A DNA stretch of 14,129 bases from JANOSH01 sp031415695. GTDB lineage: Bacteria > Actinomycetota > Acidimicrobiia > Acidimicrobiales > Ilumatobacteraceae. A model generated the notes under the pieces. The model was given only the letters and a program-made list of their open reading frames with translations, was not told the origin of the DNA and ran no database searches. A program made the translations under genes and the position numbers. Location: assembly GCA_031415695.1 (NCBI GenBank), contig JANOSH010000057.1, positions 1 to 14,129 of the forward strand, read 5' to 3'. Shown here one piece after another: positions 6,999 through 13,903 of this stretch (position 1 is its first letter; the number at the start of each line of letters is the position of its first letter).

Positions 6999-7219
6999 TC
7001 AAAACTTGTCGCGGGCGGCCATGGCAAGCATGATGAACTCGATCCCGTCACCGCGAGCAACACCGATCTCCAGCGGCTGAGCCGCCTGGTCAGGTCCGAC
7101 CAGCATGGTCAGATCGTCGAGGTCGAACACCCTGATCGGGTTGCGGTAGGCGTGGAGCATGTCTCGTCGAGGATCCCGTGCTTGCGTGCACTCTCCAAGA
7201 TCACGGGATCCACGATCAT
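6999..7219 (-). pseudogene. Toxin-like protein (DUF4258/BrnT-style), frameshifted
   Basis: The start MIVDPVILESARKHGILDE (ATG at 7219, AAGGT 8 nt upstream) and the remainder DMLHAYRNPIRVFDLDDLTMLVGP...MAARDKF lie in different frames. They join if one base is added between about 7161 and 7168. The combined protein would be about 73 aa. The HAYRNPIRVFD/LTMLVGPD/LEIGV/AMAARDKF pattern resembles small DUF4258- or BrnT-like ribonuclease toxins known to me from actinobacteria. It is followed at once by the antitoxin-like gene. Single-base loss suggests inactivation, or a sequencing indel. Toxicity is not shown by the sequence. Confidence 0.6.
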
Positions 7220-7229
7220 CAACGTACCT

Positions 7230-7587
7230 TGTCAACCGGTAGAAAGTAGGTGGCTGTCGGCTGGCGCCGGCAACGAAGGTCGACACGGTGTAGGTGGCGT
7301 GCCGATCGAGACTGTGGCGGGCCCGGTCGTAACGCATCGTGGTCCTCGGATCCGCGTGCGATGCGGCTTGTTGGACGTCGCGTAGCGGGACCCCGGCGTC
7401 AAGTGTGGCGGTTGAAGAAGCTGTGGCGCAGCGAGTGCGGCGAGATGTGCTTGGTGATCCCCGCTGTTCGGCACAGCCGGCGGACCATGCGGGTGGCGGC
7501 TTGGCGGTCCATCCGTTGACCGTGCGCACCGAGGAAGATCGGACCATGAGCGTGTTCACCGACGTGCAGGTCCATCGCTCTCGCCGA
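7230..7587 (-). pseudogene. Tyrosine recombinase remnant (XerC/D-like C-terminal part)
   Basis: One leftward frame gives HGPIFLGAHGQRMDRQAATR...ITKHISPHSLRHSFF, holding the H-x-x-R box of the catalytic domain, and then stops. The adjacent frame continues LDAGVPLRDVQQAASHADPRTTMRYDRARHSLDRHATY, holding the second conserved H and the catalytic Y (TTMRYD). The switch lies at about 7412-7420, one base too many. The N-terminal domain and the first catalytic Arg are missing upstream of 7587, where a stop occurs. It is therefore a truncated, frameshifted relic of a second recombinase, distinct from the element integrase, perhaps a relic of an older mobile element. It abuts the toxin-like gene. Confidence 0.8.
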
Positions 7588-7687
7588 TCAGCTACGAAAC
7601 TGAAGCGGTGGCGCCGACTGACACCGGCAATCCCGCACGGCCGACCGATCTCGTCTCGGTCGATGGTGGCACGCTTCAGCCTCAAGC

Positions 7688-7719
7688 TTGACAGACAACA
7701 TAATATATCCAGCAGGGGG
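7688..7719 (+). promoter_or_regulatory. AT-rich start region of the protease gene
   Basis: TTGACA (7688-7693) and the AT-rich run TAATATATCC (7701-7710) precede GGGGG (7715-7719), a plausible ribosome binding site 7 nt before the ATG at 7727. Spacing between the boxes is too short for a standard promoter, so only the ribosome binding site is reasonably supported. Confidence 0.3.
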
Positions 7720-7726
7720 CAAGCAG

Positions 7727-8963
7727 ATGGGGTTCCAGATGAAAGTAGAGCACGCTGGTTCGCGCTCATGACGGCGACACTCATGTTCACTCCGGCAGTC
7801 GGGCCGCTTGCTCGCGCTGCCGCGGCCGCAGAACCAAGGGCCTGCGACTTACCGATTCCGATTGAGCCGAGCGTGGCCGCCACGAACGAAGTGGATGATC
7901 ACTCTTCCGATTGGATCGGAAACACTGCGAGTCAAGCCAAGCTTCAAGCCTTCTGGGAGGAACTCAAGCCAGCAGGCGGCTACCTCCTCGGAGCCTATAT
8001 CGATCATGGCCGTCAGAAATTGGTATTGGTGAGCGAGCCTACACCGAAAGCGCTCGCCGCACTTCGTTCCAGCGTCACAGGCCTCGACGCCGGGGTACCC
8101 TTCGAGACATACGTTGGGTGCCACACCAAGAAGGAGCTGGACGCCGTCGCAGACAGTCTTAGGAATGCCGCTATGGAGCGGGATCGACGACGCGATCGGC
8201 TTTGGCCTGGAGCCGAGAAGCGGAACAGTTCAGATCTTGCTCGATCCATCAAGTGTAAAGTGGCGAGAGATCGTCCGCCGGCTAGATCCAGCGCTCCGTC
8301 TCTATCACGCCCCGGCGAATCGCGCCTGGCTCGCGTTGCAGCGATGCCCCGGCCCACTATGGTGGCGCGAATTACAACAACGTATCGGGCAGCGCTTGTG
8401 GAGGTTGCACGACAGGGTTCAAGGTCCGGCGAAACTTTGACGCGAAGGTCGGCATGTCGACCGCCGGGCATTGCCGCACGTCGACGGGGTGGTCGGGCAA
8501 TCTTTACTCCGGCACCAACCTGATGGGCCAGTTCTACAACTGGTCGTTCGGCAGTGGCAACGATTGGGGATTCATCTCTGACTCCACGTATTCCAACATT
8601 ATTTACACAGATCCCTGCTGCCCGAACACAAGGCCGGTGACCGGGAATATTACCTCGTATGCTGGAGAAAGCGTGTGTGTGTCCGGCGGAATCACGACCG
8701 CGCGCTGCTCTCTGATCGTTCAAGCCACGATCGTGACACAGTGTTCGGCAGGATCGTGCGCAGACAATGTGTGGGCCAAGCGGACCGCCGCGGGCGTGGT
8801 CTGCCGGCAGGGGGACTCAGGTGGGCCCGTGTTCAGTGCTTCAGGCAGCAACGCCACAGGTAGAGGCCACATCAGTTTTGTGAGTGTCCCTCCGGACAAC
8901 AACTGTTGGTACAACGAGTTGTTCAGGATGCAGAACGCAGGATTCACGGTACTTACCTCGTAA
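7727..8963 (+). pseudogene. Streptogrisin-like secreted serine protease (S1), three frameshifts
   Basis: A prepro-chymotrypsin-type protease spread over three frames. Segment 1 is MGFQMKV (7727 or 7739), which changes frame near 7745 into RARWFALMTATLMFTPAVGP, a signal peptide ending in an Ala-rich cleavage region, then the propeptide. Segment 2 begins between 8160 and 8176 (WSGIDDAIGFGLEPRSGTVQ). Segment 3 begins between 8286 and 8300 and holds the mature domain: RCSDAPAHYGGANYNN, CGGCTTGFKVRR, TAGHC (His), NDWGFI (Asp) and GDSGGPV (Ser). All three catalytic residues are present. One base restored and two removed give exactly 412 codons, the right size for the family. The last segment alone is open from 8286 to 8963. 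It would be an exported extracellular protease; as written it cannot be made whole. Confidence 0.85.
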
Positions 8964-8984
8964 CACTCGCCAGAGTGCGCTTTT

Positions 8985-9021
8985 AACCCTGGGTCCGCGC
9001 AACTGTTCGCGGCCCAGGGTT
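8985..9021. terminator. Strong hairpin after the protease gene
   Basis: AACCCTGGG (8985-8993) pairs with CCCAGGGTT (9013-9021), and CCGCG (8995-8999) with CGCGG (9008-9012), with a single bulged T and an 8-nt loop. It starts 22 nt after the protease stop. No T-run follows, as is common for terminators in high-GC actinobacteria. A small hairpin CACTC/GAGTG followed by TTTT (8964-8984) precedes it. Confidence 0.6.
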
Positions 9022-9111
9022 CAACCATGGTGCCTTTGGTGTCCCAACGGGTATCGAACCTTCGGCTGAGCTGTCTGGATCTACGCCGAACGGCCGGGAA
9101 CGAAGCGAAAT

Positions 9112-9147
9112 GGCCAAACTTTAGGCGAGCAGGTGCAACGTTTGGCC
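9112..9147. promoter_or_regulatory. Inverted repeat touching the sigma-factor start codon
   Basis: GGCCAAAC (9112-9119) and GTTTGGCC (9140-9147) are perfectly complementary and separated by 20 nt. The second arm ends one base before the ATG at 9149. It could be an operator, or an mRNA stem enclosing the AGGTG at 9131 in its loop. Confidence 0.45.
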
Positions 9148-9148
9148 G

Positions 9149-9649
9149 ATGACAGGCGTCTACATTCTGGAACGGATCTGGATGAACTCACCACTCTTGG
9201 ACGCTCACACCGAAGTTCGGGCAACGCTCGTCCGGCTCGGCTCGCTGCTCACTGGGTCACGGTCGACCGCAGAGGAGCTGGCCGACGATCTTATCGCGCG
9301 AACCTATGGCAGAACCGACCTTGTCGAGATGCGCCGCTATTTGGTTGTTGCGATGAGCAACTCCTGCCGCTCGTACCACCGATCACAGAGCCGGCGGCGA
9401 CAGATCGAGGAACAGCTGCTTGCCATCGACCCCGCGCCTAGGGGCTTAGAGACACTCATTGAGTTCAGGGACATGCTGATGCGGCTGTCCCACGCACAAC
9501 GAACGTCAGTCGTGCTGCGTTACCAGTTCGGCTACTCAGATGCCGAGATTGCAGAGACGTTGAGCTGCCGCGAGGCGACGGTTCGGTCCCATGTTCGACG
9601 TGCCCTTTACCGGCTGAGAATGGAGATGTCAGATGGCTACAAGATTTGA
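9149..9649 (+). CDS. ECF-type RNA polymerase sigma factor (SigE/sigma-70 family)
   Basis: A 166-aa protein with a weak region 2-like helical part (about 20-80: ATLVRLGSLLTGSRSTAEELADD, MRRYLVVAMSNSCRSYHRS) and a clear region 4 (about 103-157). Region 4 has LSHAQRTSVVLRYQFGYSDAEIAETLSCREATVRSHVRRALYRLR, the helix-turn-helix that contacts the -35 element. Size and architecture match ECF (group IV) sigma factors. The next gene overlaps it by 17 nt and encodes a membrane protein, the usual arrangement for an anti-sigma partner. The start is uncertain: ATG 9149 follows the inverted repeat, while ATG 9182 (residue 12) has a better GGAACGGA upstream. It may direct transcription of the following secreted-protein genes, and perhaps of the protease. 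It is intact. Confidence 0.85.
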   Translation: MTGVYILERIWMNSPLLDAHTEVRATLVRLGSLLTGSRSTAEELADDLIARTYGRTDLVEMRRYLVVAMSNSCRSYHRSQSRRRQIEEQLLAIDPAPRGLETLIEFRDMLMRLSHAQRTSVVLRYQFGYSDAEIAETLSCREATVRSHVRRALYRLRMEMSDGYKI

Positions 9650-10253
9650 ATCACAGGTCGCCGGAATGCTCGACCAGCTGGCAGACGCCGATTTGGACAA
9701 CCTTCCGATGCGTTCGTCGCCGGTGCCACAATCATTGCGAGGTGCCCGACTAACGTTAATCTGCTCTGTCTTTATATTGGCCCTCGTAGGAGCGACGGTA
9801 GTACGATTTCAGCATAGTCTATCGACGACAGCGACGGGACCCACGGCTTCATCCGGCGGGACGTCAGACACGACACATTCGGTACAGGAAACGAGCACTG
9901 GAGGTAGTGAGCTGGAGGTGGCGGCGGCCCCAGCGGCTGAGCCGGGTACGAGCACCATCGCAGTCGTTGGCATTGGTCAGCCAGTAGCCGATGATGGTTT
10001 TCAGTTCCCAGCCACTTCATCCCCTGGCACCGCATCAACGTTAGGCGCTGGTCCGACATGCAGCGAAACCAACAAGTCACAGGTGCTTGATCTGCTAAAG
10101 GCTGAGGGTCCTCGCACTTTCTCGGTGAGAGCACTCCCGGATGACTGTGGAGTTGAAGTCATTTCTGTCGCGCTGGAGCCTCGACTCAAGCAGAAGCTGC
10201 TCTCGATGGGCTTCGCAGTCACCATTGTAACCAAGACCGTCGTGCCCGGTTGA
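9633..10253 (+). CDS. Single-pass membrane protein, probable anti-sigma factor
   Basis: A 206-aa protein. The N-terminal ~38 residues are cytoplasmic-looking (MATRFESQVAGMLDQLADAD). One membrane segment lies at about 40-58 (LTLICSVFILALVGATVV). A long Ser/Thr/Gly/Ala-rich outside linker (about 62-130) precedes a small C-terminal domain with two cysteines (C142 and C172 region). Overlap by 17 nt with the sigma gene means translational coupling and matched amounts. A short inside domain plus a membrane span fits a membrane anti-sigma factor that holds the sigma factor until an external signal. No zinc-binding HxxxCxxC motif is seen, so it is not a classical ZAS-type anti-sigma. It could also be a sensor or an envelope protein under sigma control. 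Confidence 0.6.
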   Translation: MATRFESQVAGMLDQLADADLDNLPMRSSPVPQSLRGARLTLICSVFILALVGATVVRFQHSLSTTATGPTASSGGTSDTTHSVQETSTGGSELEVAAAPAAEPGTSTIAVVGIGQPVADDGFQFPATSSPGTASTLGAGPTCSETNKSQVLDLLKAEGPRTFSVRALPDDCGVEVISVALEPRLKQKLLSMGFAVTIVTKTVVPG

Positions 10254-10281
10254 CAAAGCCCATCGAGAAGCGCCAGATATC

Positions 10282-10320
10282 TGGTTGACATGGTTGACAT
10301 GTGGCCCTTTTGTGACAATG
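10282..10320 (+). promoter_or_regulatory. Tandem TGGTTGACA repeat, candidate promoter
   Basis: TGGTTGACA is repeated exactly at 10282-10290 and 10291-10299, each holding a TTGACA -35 consensus, followed by GACAAT at 10314-10319. Spacing (14 or 23 bp) does not fit a standard sigma-70 promoter. It lies between the anti-sigma stop (10253) and the secreted-protein start (10378), where a regulated promoter is expected. Confidence 0.4.
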
Positions 10321-10377
10321 TACCGGCTGGCCGGTCGTGCAGTCGACTGTAGCTTGTCGAAGACGGGAGAGTTAGTG

Positions 10378-10872
10378 ATGAAGGTAAAGCGGGTTGCGGC
10401 GATCGTGTCTCTACTTGTAGGGCTGTCGAGCTTCATTGCACCTACCAGGGCGGACGCCTTAACTGGCTTTGCGCTCGACTATCTTGATGCCGACTATTAT
10501 AATCCCTGCGGGAATCGAACCTCCTTTAGTCCAACGACGTTCCATTACACTAACAGCAATGTGCTGGTCGGCAAGATCGAGTTTCGGTGGAGTTACAGTT
10601 GCGGCACCACCTGGAATCGATCCACAAGTTTGTACACATCAACCCAACTAAACATGAACACCCAGACGATTCGGTATGCAGCGTGCGGGGGGTGCGCACC
10701 GTTTGCCAATACATTCGTAGTCGGAGGCACGGGTGGCAACGGCTACGGCAGTCAACGTTGGTCGGCGCAAGCATTCGACCAGTGCGGCGGTGGATGCCTC
10801 GCGTATCACTATACTGGATTTGCAACCACCTCTGGCGTCCCACTTGGTGGGGCATACTCCCCAACGTACTAA
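10378..10872 (+). CDS. Secreted cysteine-rich protein, weakly DUF2690-like
   Basis: A 164-aa protein. The ATG at 10378 is chosen because GGGAGAG lies just upstream and a proper signal peptide follows: MKVKRVAAIVSLLVGLSSFI, with cleavage likely near TRADA. A longer in-frame reading from 10285 would begin inside the promoter-like repeat and spoil the signal. The mature part (~135 aa) has six cysteines (NPCGN, SYSCGTTW, AACGGCAPF, DQCGGGC), suggesting disulfides outside the cell. KIEFRWSYSCGTTWNR resembles the core of DUF2690 secreted proteins, but I would not name it on that alone. Codon use is visibly AT-richer than in the transfer genes: 28 of 60 bases are G/C at 10501-10560, against 38 of 60 at 2281-2340. 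Function unknown. The lipoprotein gene follows after 12 nt. Confidence 0.8.
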   Translation: MKVKRVAAIVSLLVGLSSFIAPTRADALTGFALDYLDADYYNPCGNRTSFSPTTFHYTNSNVLVGKIEFRWSYSCGTTWNRSTSLYTSTQLNMNTQTIRYAACGGCAPFANTFVVGGTGGNGYGSQRWSAQAFDQCGGGCLAYHYTGFATTSGVPLGGAYSPTY

Positions 10873-10884
10873 GGAGTGTTGAGC

Positions 10885-11829
10885 ATGAAACGGACTAGGC
10901 TGTTGCTGTTAGGGCATCGCGGCGCTTTTTCTGTCGCCATCGCTGGCTCGTTACTTGCGGGCTGCGGCAAGCCTGGAAGTGATCGAGTGCCCGTGGGCGG
11001 AAGTGCACCAGCAGCGCAGACGATCGTTGTACCAATCGCCCCGCAGGAACCGGCGACGTCGTCTCAGCAAGACGAACGTGCAGTTCCGCTCATCCCCGAG
11101 GCTCGGCTTGCAGCGGCGCTCCTCCCGGAGTCCCGGCTTGTCCAGTTGCTCAAGGGCCCGGACGATCTCGACCAGCGTCGGGAGGCAGCGATTGCGGTGT
11201 GCATGAAATCGCGAGGCTTTGCGTACACCACGCGGCAGGCTGGAGCTGACACGTCCGAGTTCGCGCTGGCGCAGATGACTGGTTTCAACATCGGGACCTC
11301 GCTCGGGCGAGTCCGACCGGCAGGTGCCCCAGGAAGTGATGAAGCCCCATACCTGGCCGATTTGAATCATTTGACGGAAACCGCCCGGCAGTCATACCTG
11401 AAGGCTCTTGGGCCCGAGGGAGAGGCCGACGGAACGAGTACCGGCTGTCGCGGCAGTGCTACCGAATCGGTCAAATCGCAAATAGTCAACTCCGATCCGG
11501 CTGCCATCGACGTCCTCGGCAAGGCGTACGAGCGGATTACAGCATCGGCCGCCTATCAGACAGCACTGAGCGCTTTCGGTGCGTGTATGTCAAAGATCGG
11601 GGTCAATGCAGCGGGTCACGCTGATGCCCAGCAGGAGGCAGAGCGAGTCTGGGCGCAAACCGCGGACAATCAGCAAGCACTCAGGCGAGAAGTACAGATC
11701 GCTGTGCAAAACGTTATATGTCGACGGTCGACTACTGAAGCCGAGGTTCGAGCACAAGAAGGCCCGACACTCGCTGAGTTCGTTCGATCCTTTCCGAGTT
11801 ATGCTGCCCAGGTGAGCGCACTCAGGTAG
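10885..11829 (+). CDS. Lipoprotein with paired CM-type cysteine motifs
   Basis: A 314-aa protein. The ribosome binding site AAGGAG (10871-10876, overlapping the previous stop codon) sits 8 nt before ATG 10885, deciding against the GTG at 10876. The signal peptide MKRTRLLLLGHRGAFSVAIAG ends in the lipobox LLAGC, so C27 would be lipidated and the protein anchored outside the membrane. A Pro/Ala-rich linker follows. Four cysteines remain, in the order CMKSRGFAY (C106), C188, ACMSKIG (C234) and C279, a pattern seen in many uncharacterised actinobacterial lipoproteins and suggesting two disulfides. No enzyme motif is seen. Tight spacing makes it part of the same transcript as the secreted protein, possibly its surface partner. 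An insertion sequence lies 10 bp beyond the stop. Confidence 0.85.
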   Translation: MKRTRLLLLGHRGAFSVAIAGSLLAGCGKPGSDRVPVGGSAPAAQTIVVPIAPQEPATSSQQDERAVPLIPEARLAAALLPESRLVQLLKGPDDLDQRREAAIAVCMKSRGFAYTTRQAGADTSEFALAQMTGFNIGTSLGRVRPAGAPGSDEAPYLADLNHLTETARQSYLKALGPEGEADGTSTGCRGSATESVKSQIVNSDPAAIDVLGKAYERITASAAYQTALSAFGACMSKIGVNAAGHADAQQEAERVWAQTADNQQALRREVQIAVQNVICRRSTTEAEVRAQEGPTLAEFVRSFPSYAAQVSALR

Positions 11830-11831
11830 TG

Positions 11832-11839
11832 GCCCGAAG
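11832..11839. repeat. Target-site duplication, left copy (GCCCGAAG)
   Basis: GCCCGAAG at 11832-11839 is repeated exactly at 13344-13351, immediately outside the two inverted ends. Eight base pairs is the duplication length characteristic of IS66-family insertions. Confidence 0.93.
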
Positions 11840-13343
11840 GTCTTTGGATAGCGGGTCCGCGGTGGGGCGCGCGGGTGTTCGTATGATGGGTGTGTGACGT
11901 TCGAGGAGCTCGAGGCGGCTGTGAAGCAGCTCACGGAGGCTCTCGCGGTGCGTGATGCTCGGATTGTCGAGTTGGAACGGTTGTTGGAAGAGTCTCGGCG
12001 TTCCGGGAAACGGCAGGCGGCACCGTTCCGTAAGAACAGTCGGGTCGAAGATCCCAAGCCGCCGGGCCGCCGATCGGGTGAAGCGCATGGTCGTCATGGT
12101 CACCGTGTGGCGCCACCGGATTCGGATCGGACACTGGATGCTCCATGTCCGGCGTCATGCCCTGACTGCGGTGGGGTCGTTGATCATGTGCGTGACGCCG
12201 ATCAGTTCCAGACCGACATCGCGAAGTTCCCGCCGCCTACCACGACGAGGTTCAAGGTCGGTATCGGCAAATGTCGGGCGTGCGGGAAACGGGTGCAGGG
12301 CCGCCACCTTGAACAAACGTCGGACACGTTGGGTGCTGCTGGAGCGATGCTCGGCCCGAGCGTGAAGAGCTGGGCAGCGTGGATGCATTACAGCCTTGGG
12401 ATCCCGTTCGCGAAGATCTCCCGGTTCTTCGGTGACCGGTTCGGGTTCCCGGTCACCGCTGGCGCTCTATGTCAGTCCGCCCAGACGACCGCTGCGGGCG
12501 CGTTGGTCCCGGTCAACACACAGATCCGTCAGCGAGTGAACGAGTCACCAATGATCGTGATGGACGAAACAGGGTGGCGGGTCAACGCCGAATCGGCGTG
12601 GGTATGGATCGCCACGACGCCCGACGTCACTTACTACACGGTGGCCGGGTCGAGGAGTTTCACCGACGCGACCCTGCTCGTCGACGCCGAATACGCCGGG
12701 ACAGTCGTGCATGACGGATGGTGCGTCTACGACCAATACACGACAGCGACCCATCAAACCTGTCTGGCCCATCTGTGCCGCCGGGCCGATGAACTGATCG
12801 AAAGTGTCCCTGCCGGCCACCGCCACACCCCACGTTACGTCCGTGAACTCCTCGGAACAGCGCTCGCCGCCCGAGACCTCGACGAGACCGAACGGCATCA
12901 AGTTGTGGTTGATCTGACCGAACGGATCGAGCTCCTCGCCGAGCAAGCCCATCCGAACGACGAGAACCGTCGACTCGTCAACCACCTGCACCGCAACCTT
13001 GGCGCGCTGTTCACGTTCCTCACTGACCCGACGATCGACGCGACCTCATGGCGTGCCGAGCAAGGCATTCGCCCGACGACCGTCACACGCAAAGTGTGCG
13101 GAGGTAACCGCAGCCAACGCGGTGCGCTCACCCAAAGCCGGATGATGACCCTGTTCCGCACCGCCACCCAGCAAAGCATCGACGCCGTCGAGTACCTCAT
13201 CGAACTCGCCCGAGCACCCGACCCCGCCACCATCGGGTTCCTCACCTGACCCGGGCCGCGCACAGCACCGACCCATCCGCGGTCAAACCACCAGCTCAAC
13301 CAAAGTCTTCAAATCACCCCGCCGCGCCCCGCTATCCGAAGAC
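11840..13343 (+). mobile_element. Complete IS66-family insertion sequence, 1504 bp
   Basis: The left end starts GTCTTTGGATAGCGGG (11840-11855). The right end, read inward on the other strand from 13343, starts GTCTTCGGATAGCGGG. The similarity extends imperfectly for about 28 nt. An intact transposase fills the interior, and an exact 8-bp GCCCGAAG duplication flanks it. The copy has a single reading frame, without the accessory tnpA/tnpB-type genes of classical IS66 members. Intact ends, duplication and transposase indicate a recent or still active insertion within the larger element, directly behind the lipoprotein gene. Confidence 0.94.
11894..13249 (+). CDS. IS66-family transposase
   Basis: A 451-aa DDE transposase. 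Residues 1-35 form a leucine-zipper-like helix (FEELEAAVKQLTEAL). A basic Pro/Arg stretch follows, with a KNSR motif typical of IS66 N-termini. The zinc-binding cysteines are CPDCG (C89/C92) and CRAC (C127/C130). The catalytic core has MDETGW (D224), VHDGW (D274) and AEQGIRPTTVTRK (E389), the expected DDE set. CGGNRSQRGA near the end is the usual IS66 C-terminal signature. The start is GTG 11894 with a weak upstream GATGGG. No frameshift or stop interrupts it. It is the only gene in the insertion sequence. Confidence 0.95.
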   Translation: MTFEELEAAVKQLTEALAVRDARIVELERLLEESRRSGKRQAAPFRKNSRVEDPKPPGRRSGEAHGRHGHRVAPPDSDRTLDAPCPASCPDCGGVVDHVRDADQFQTDIAKFPPPTTTRFKVGIGKCRACGKRVQGRHLEQTSDTLGAAGAMLGPSVKSWAAWMHYSLGIPFAKISRFFGDRFGFPVTAGALCQSAQTTAAGALVPVNTQIRQRVNESPMIVMDETGWRVNAESAWVWIATTPDVTYYTVAGSRSFTDATLLVDAEYAGTVVHDGWCVYDQYTTATHQTCLAHLCRRADELIESVPAGHRHTPRYVRELLGTALAARDLDETERHQVVVDLTERIELLAEQAHPNDENRRLVNHLHRNLGALFTFLTDPTIDATSWRAEQGIRPTTVTRKVCGGNRSQRGALTQSRMMTLFRTATQQSIDAVEYLIELARAPDPATIGFLT

Positions 13344-13351
13344 GCCCGAAG
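13344..13351. repeat. Target-site duplication, right copy (GCCCGAAG)
   Basis: Exact match of 11832-11839. It ends the insertion sequence and rejoins the sequence that originally followed the lipoprotein stop codon. Confidence 0.93.
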
Positions 13352-13353
13352 CT

Positions 13354-13367
13354 GGTCACCTGTGACC
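13354..13367. promoter_or_regulatory. Palindrome GGTCACCTGTGACC
   Basis: GGTCAC and GTGACC are perfectly complementary with 2 nt between them. Before the insertion sequence arrived, this palindrome lay about 22 bp behind the lipoprotein stop. The loop is too short for a good terminator, so an operator is as likely. Confidence 0.35.
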
Positions 13368-13659
13368 GGGGCTCAGTGGCCGTCGAGATCGGCAGCGACT
13401 CTCGGGTGGGAGCAGAGTGAGATTCAGATAATGGCCGATACCGGACGCCACGCCGATCACCGAACCGCCCGATATCAACGCCCGCAAGTCCGCAGTTCCA
13501 CGGTGCGACGGGCGCTGCACTTTGGCCCCTATTCGGCGCGAGATATGACCTACGTGAAGACTCGGAATGGTGCGGACGTTCGCCACACAACGTGACGCTG
13601 ACGACGAGCGAGTCACCAGTGGCGAGCTCACCCTCGCCAGTAGGAAACAAGGCGGAACT

Positions 13660-13680
13660 CTGCCGCTAGTCTGCCGCGAA
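13660..13680 (+). repeat. Candidate right arm-type sites, outer pair
   Basis: CTGCCGCTAG (13660-13669) and CTGCCGCGAA (13671-13680) repeat the left-end motif with the same 11-bp period as at 225-245. Confidence 0.5.
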
Positions 13681-13903
13681 CGCCTCGGTCACGGCGATCG
13701 ATCTCACGAGACGACCGCGACACCGGGGCGTCGGAGTGATGGCCAAGCGGTGCTGATCGTCTGCGGATTCGAGTCCGCATGATCGCGATGTTTGCGACAC
13801 TTCCGGATCGTCGCTACGTCACGCGTAACAAGGCCGCGCCGACGTCGACGCGACATGTTCGGTCGAGAACCGGCGAGGAGCCCGGCGAGTTCCGCTCCGT
13901 TTT

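Noticed and set aside
10285..10377. Upstream in-frame extension of the secreted protein to 10285
   Set aside because: It would start inside the TTGACA repeat and put 31 residues before a perfect signal peptide; the ribosome binding site before 10378 decides the start.
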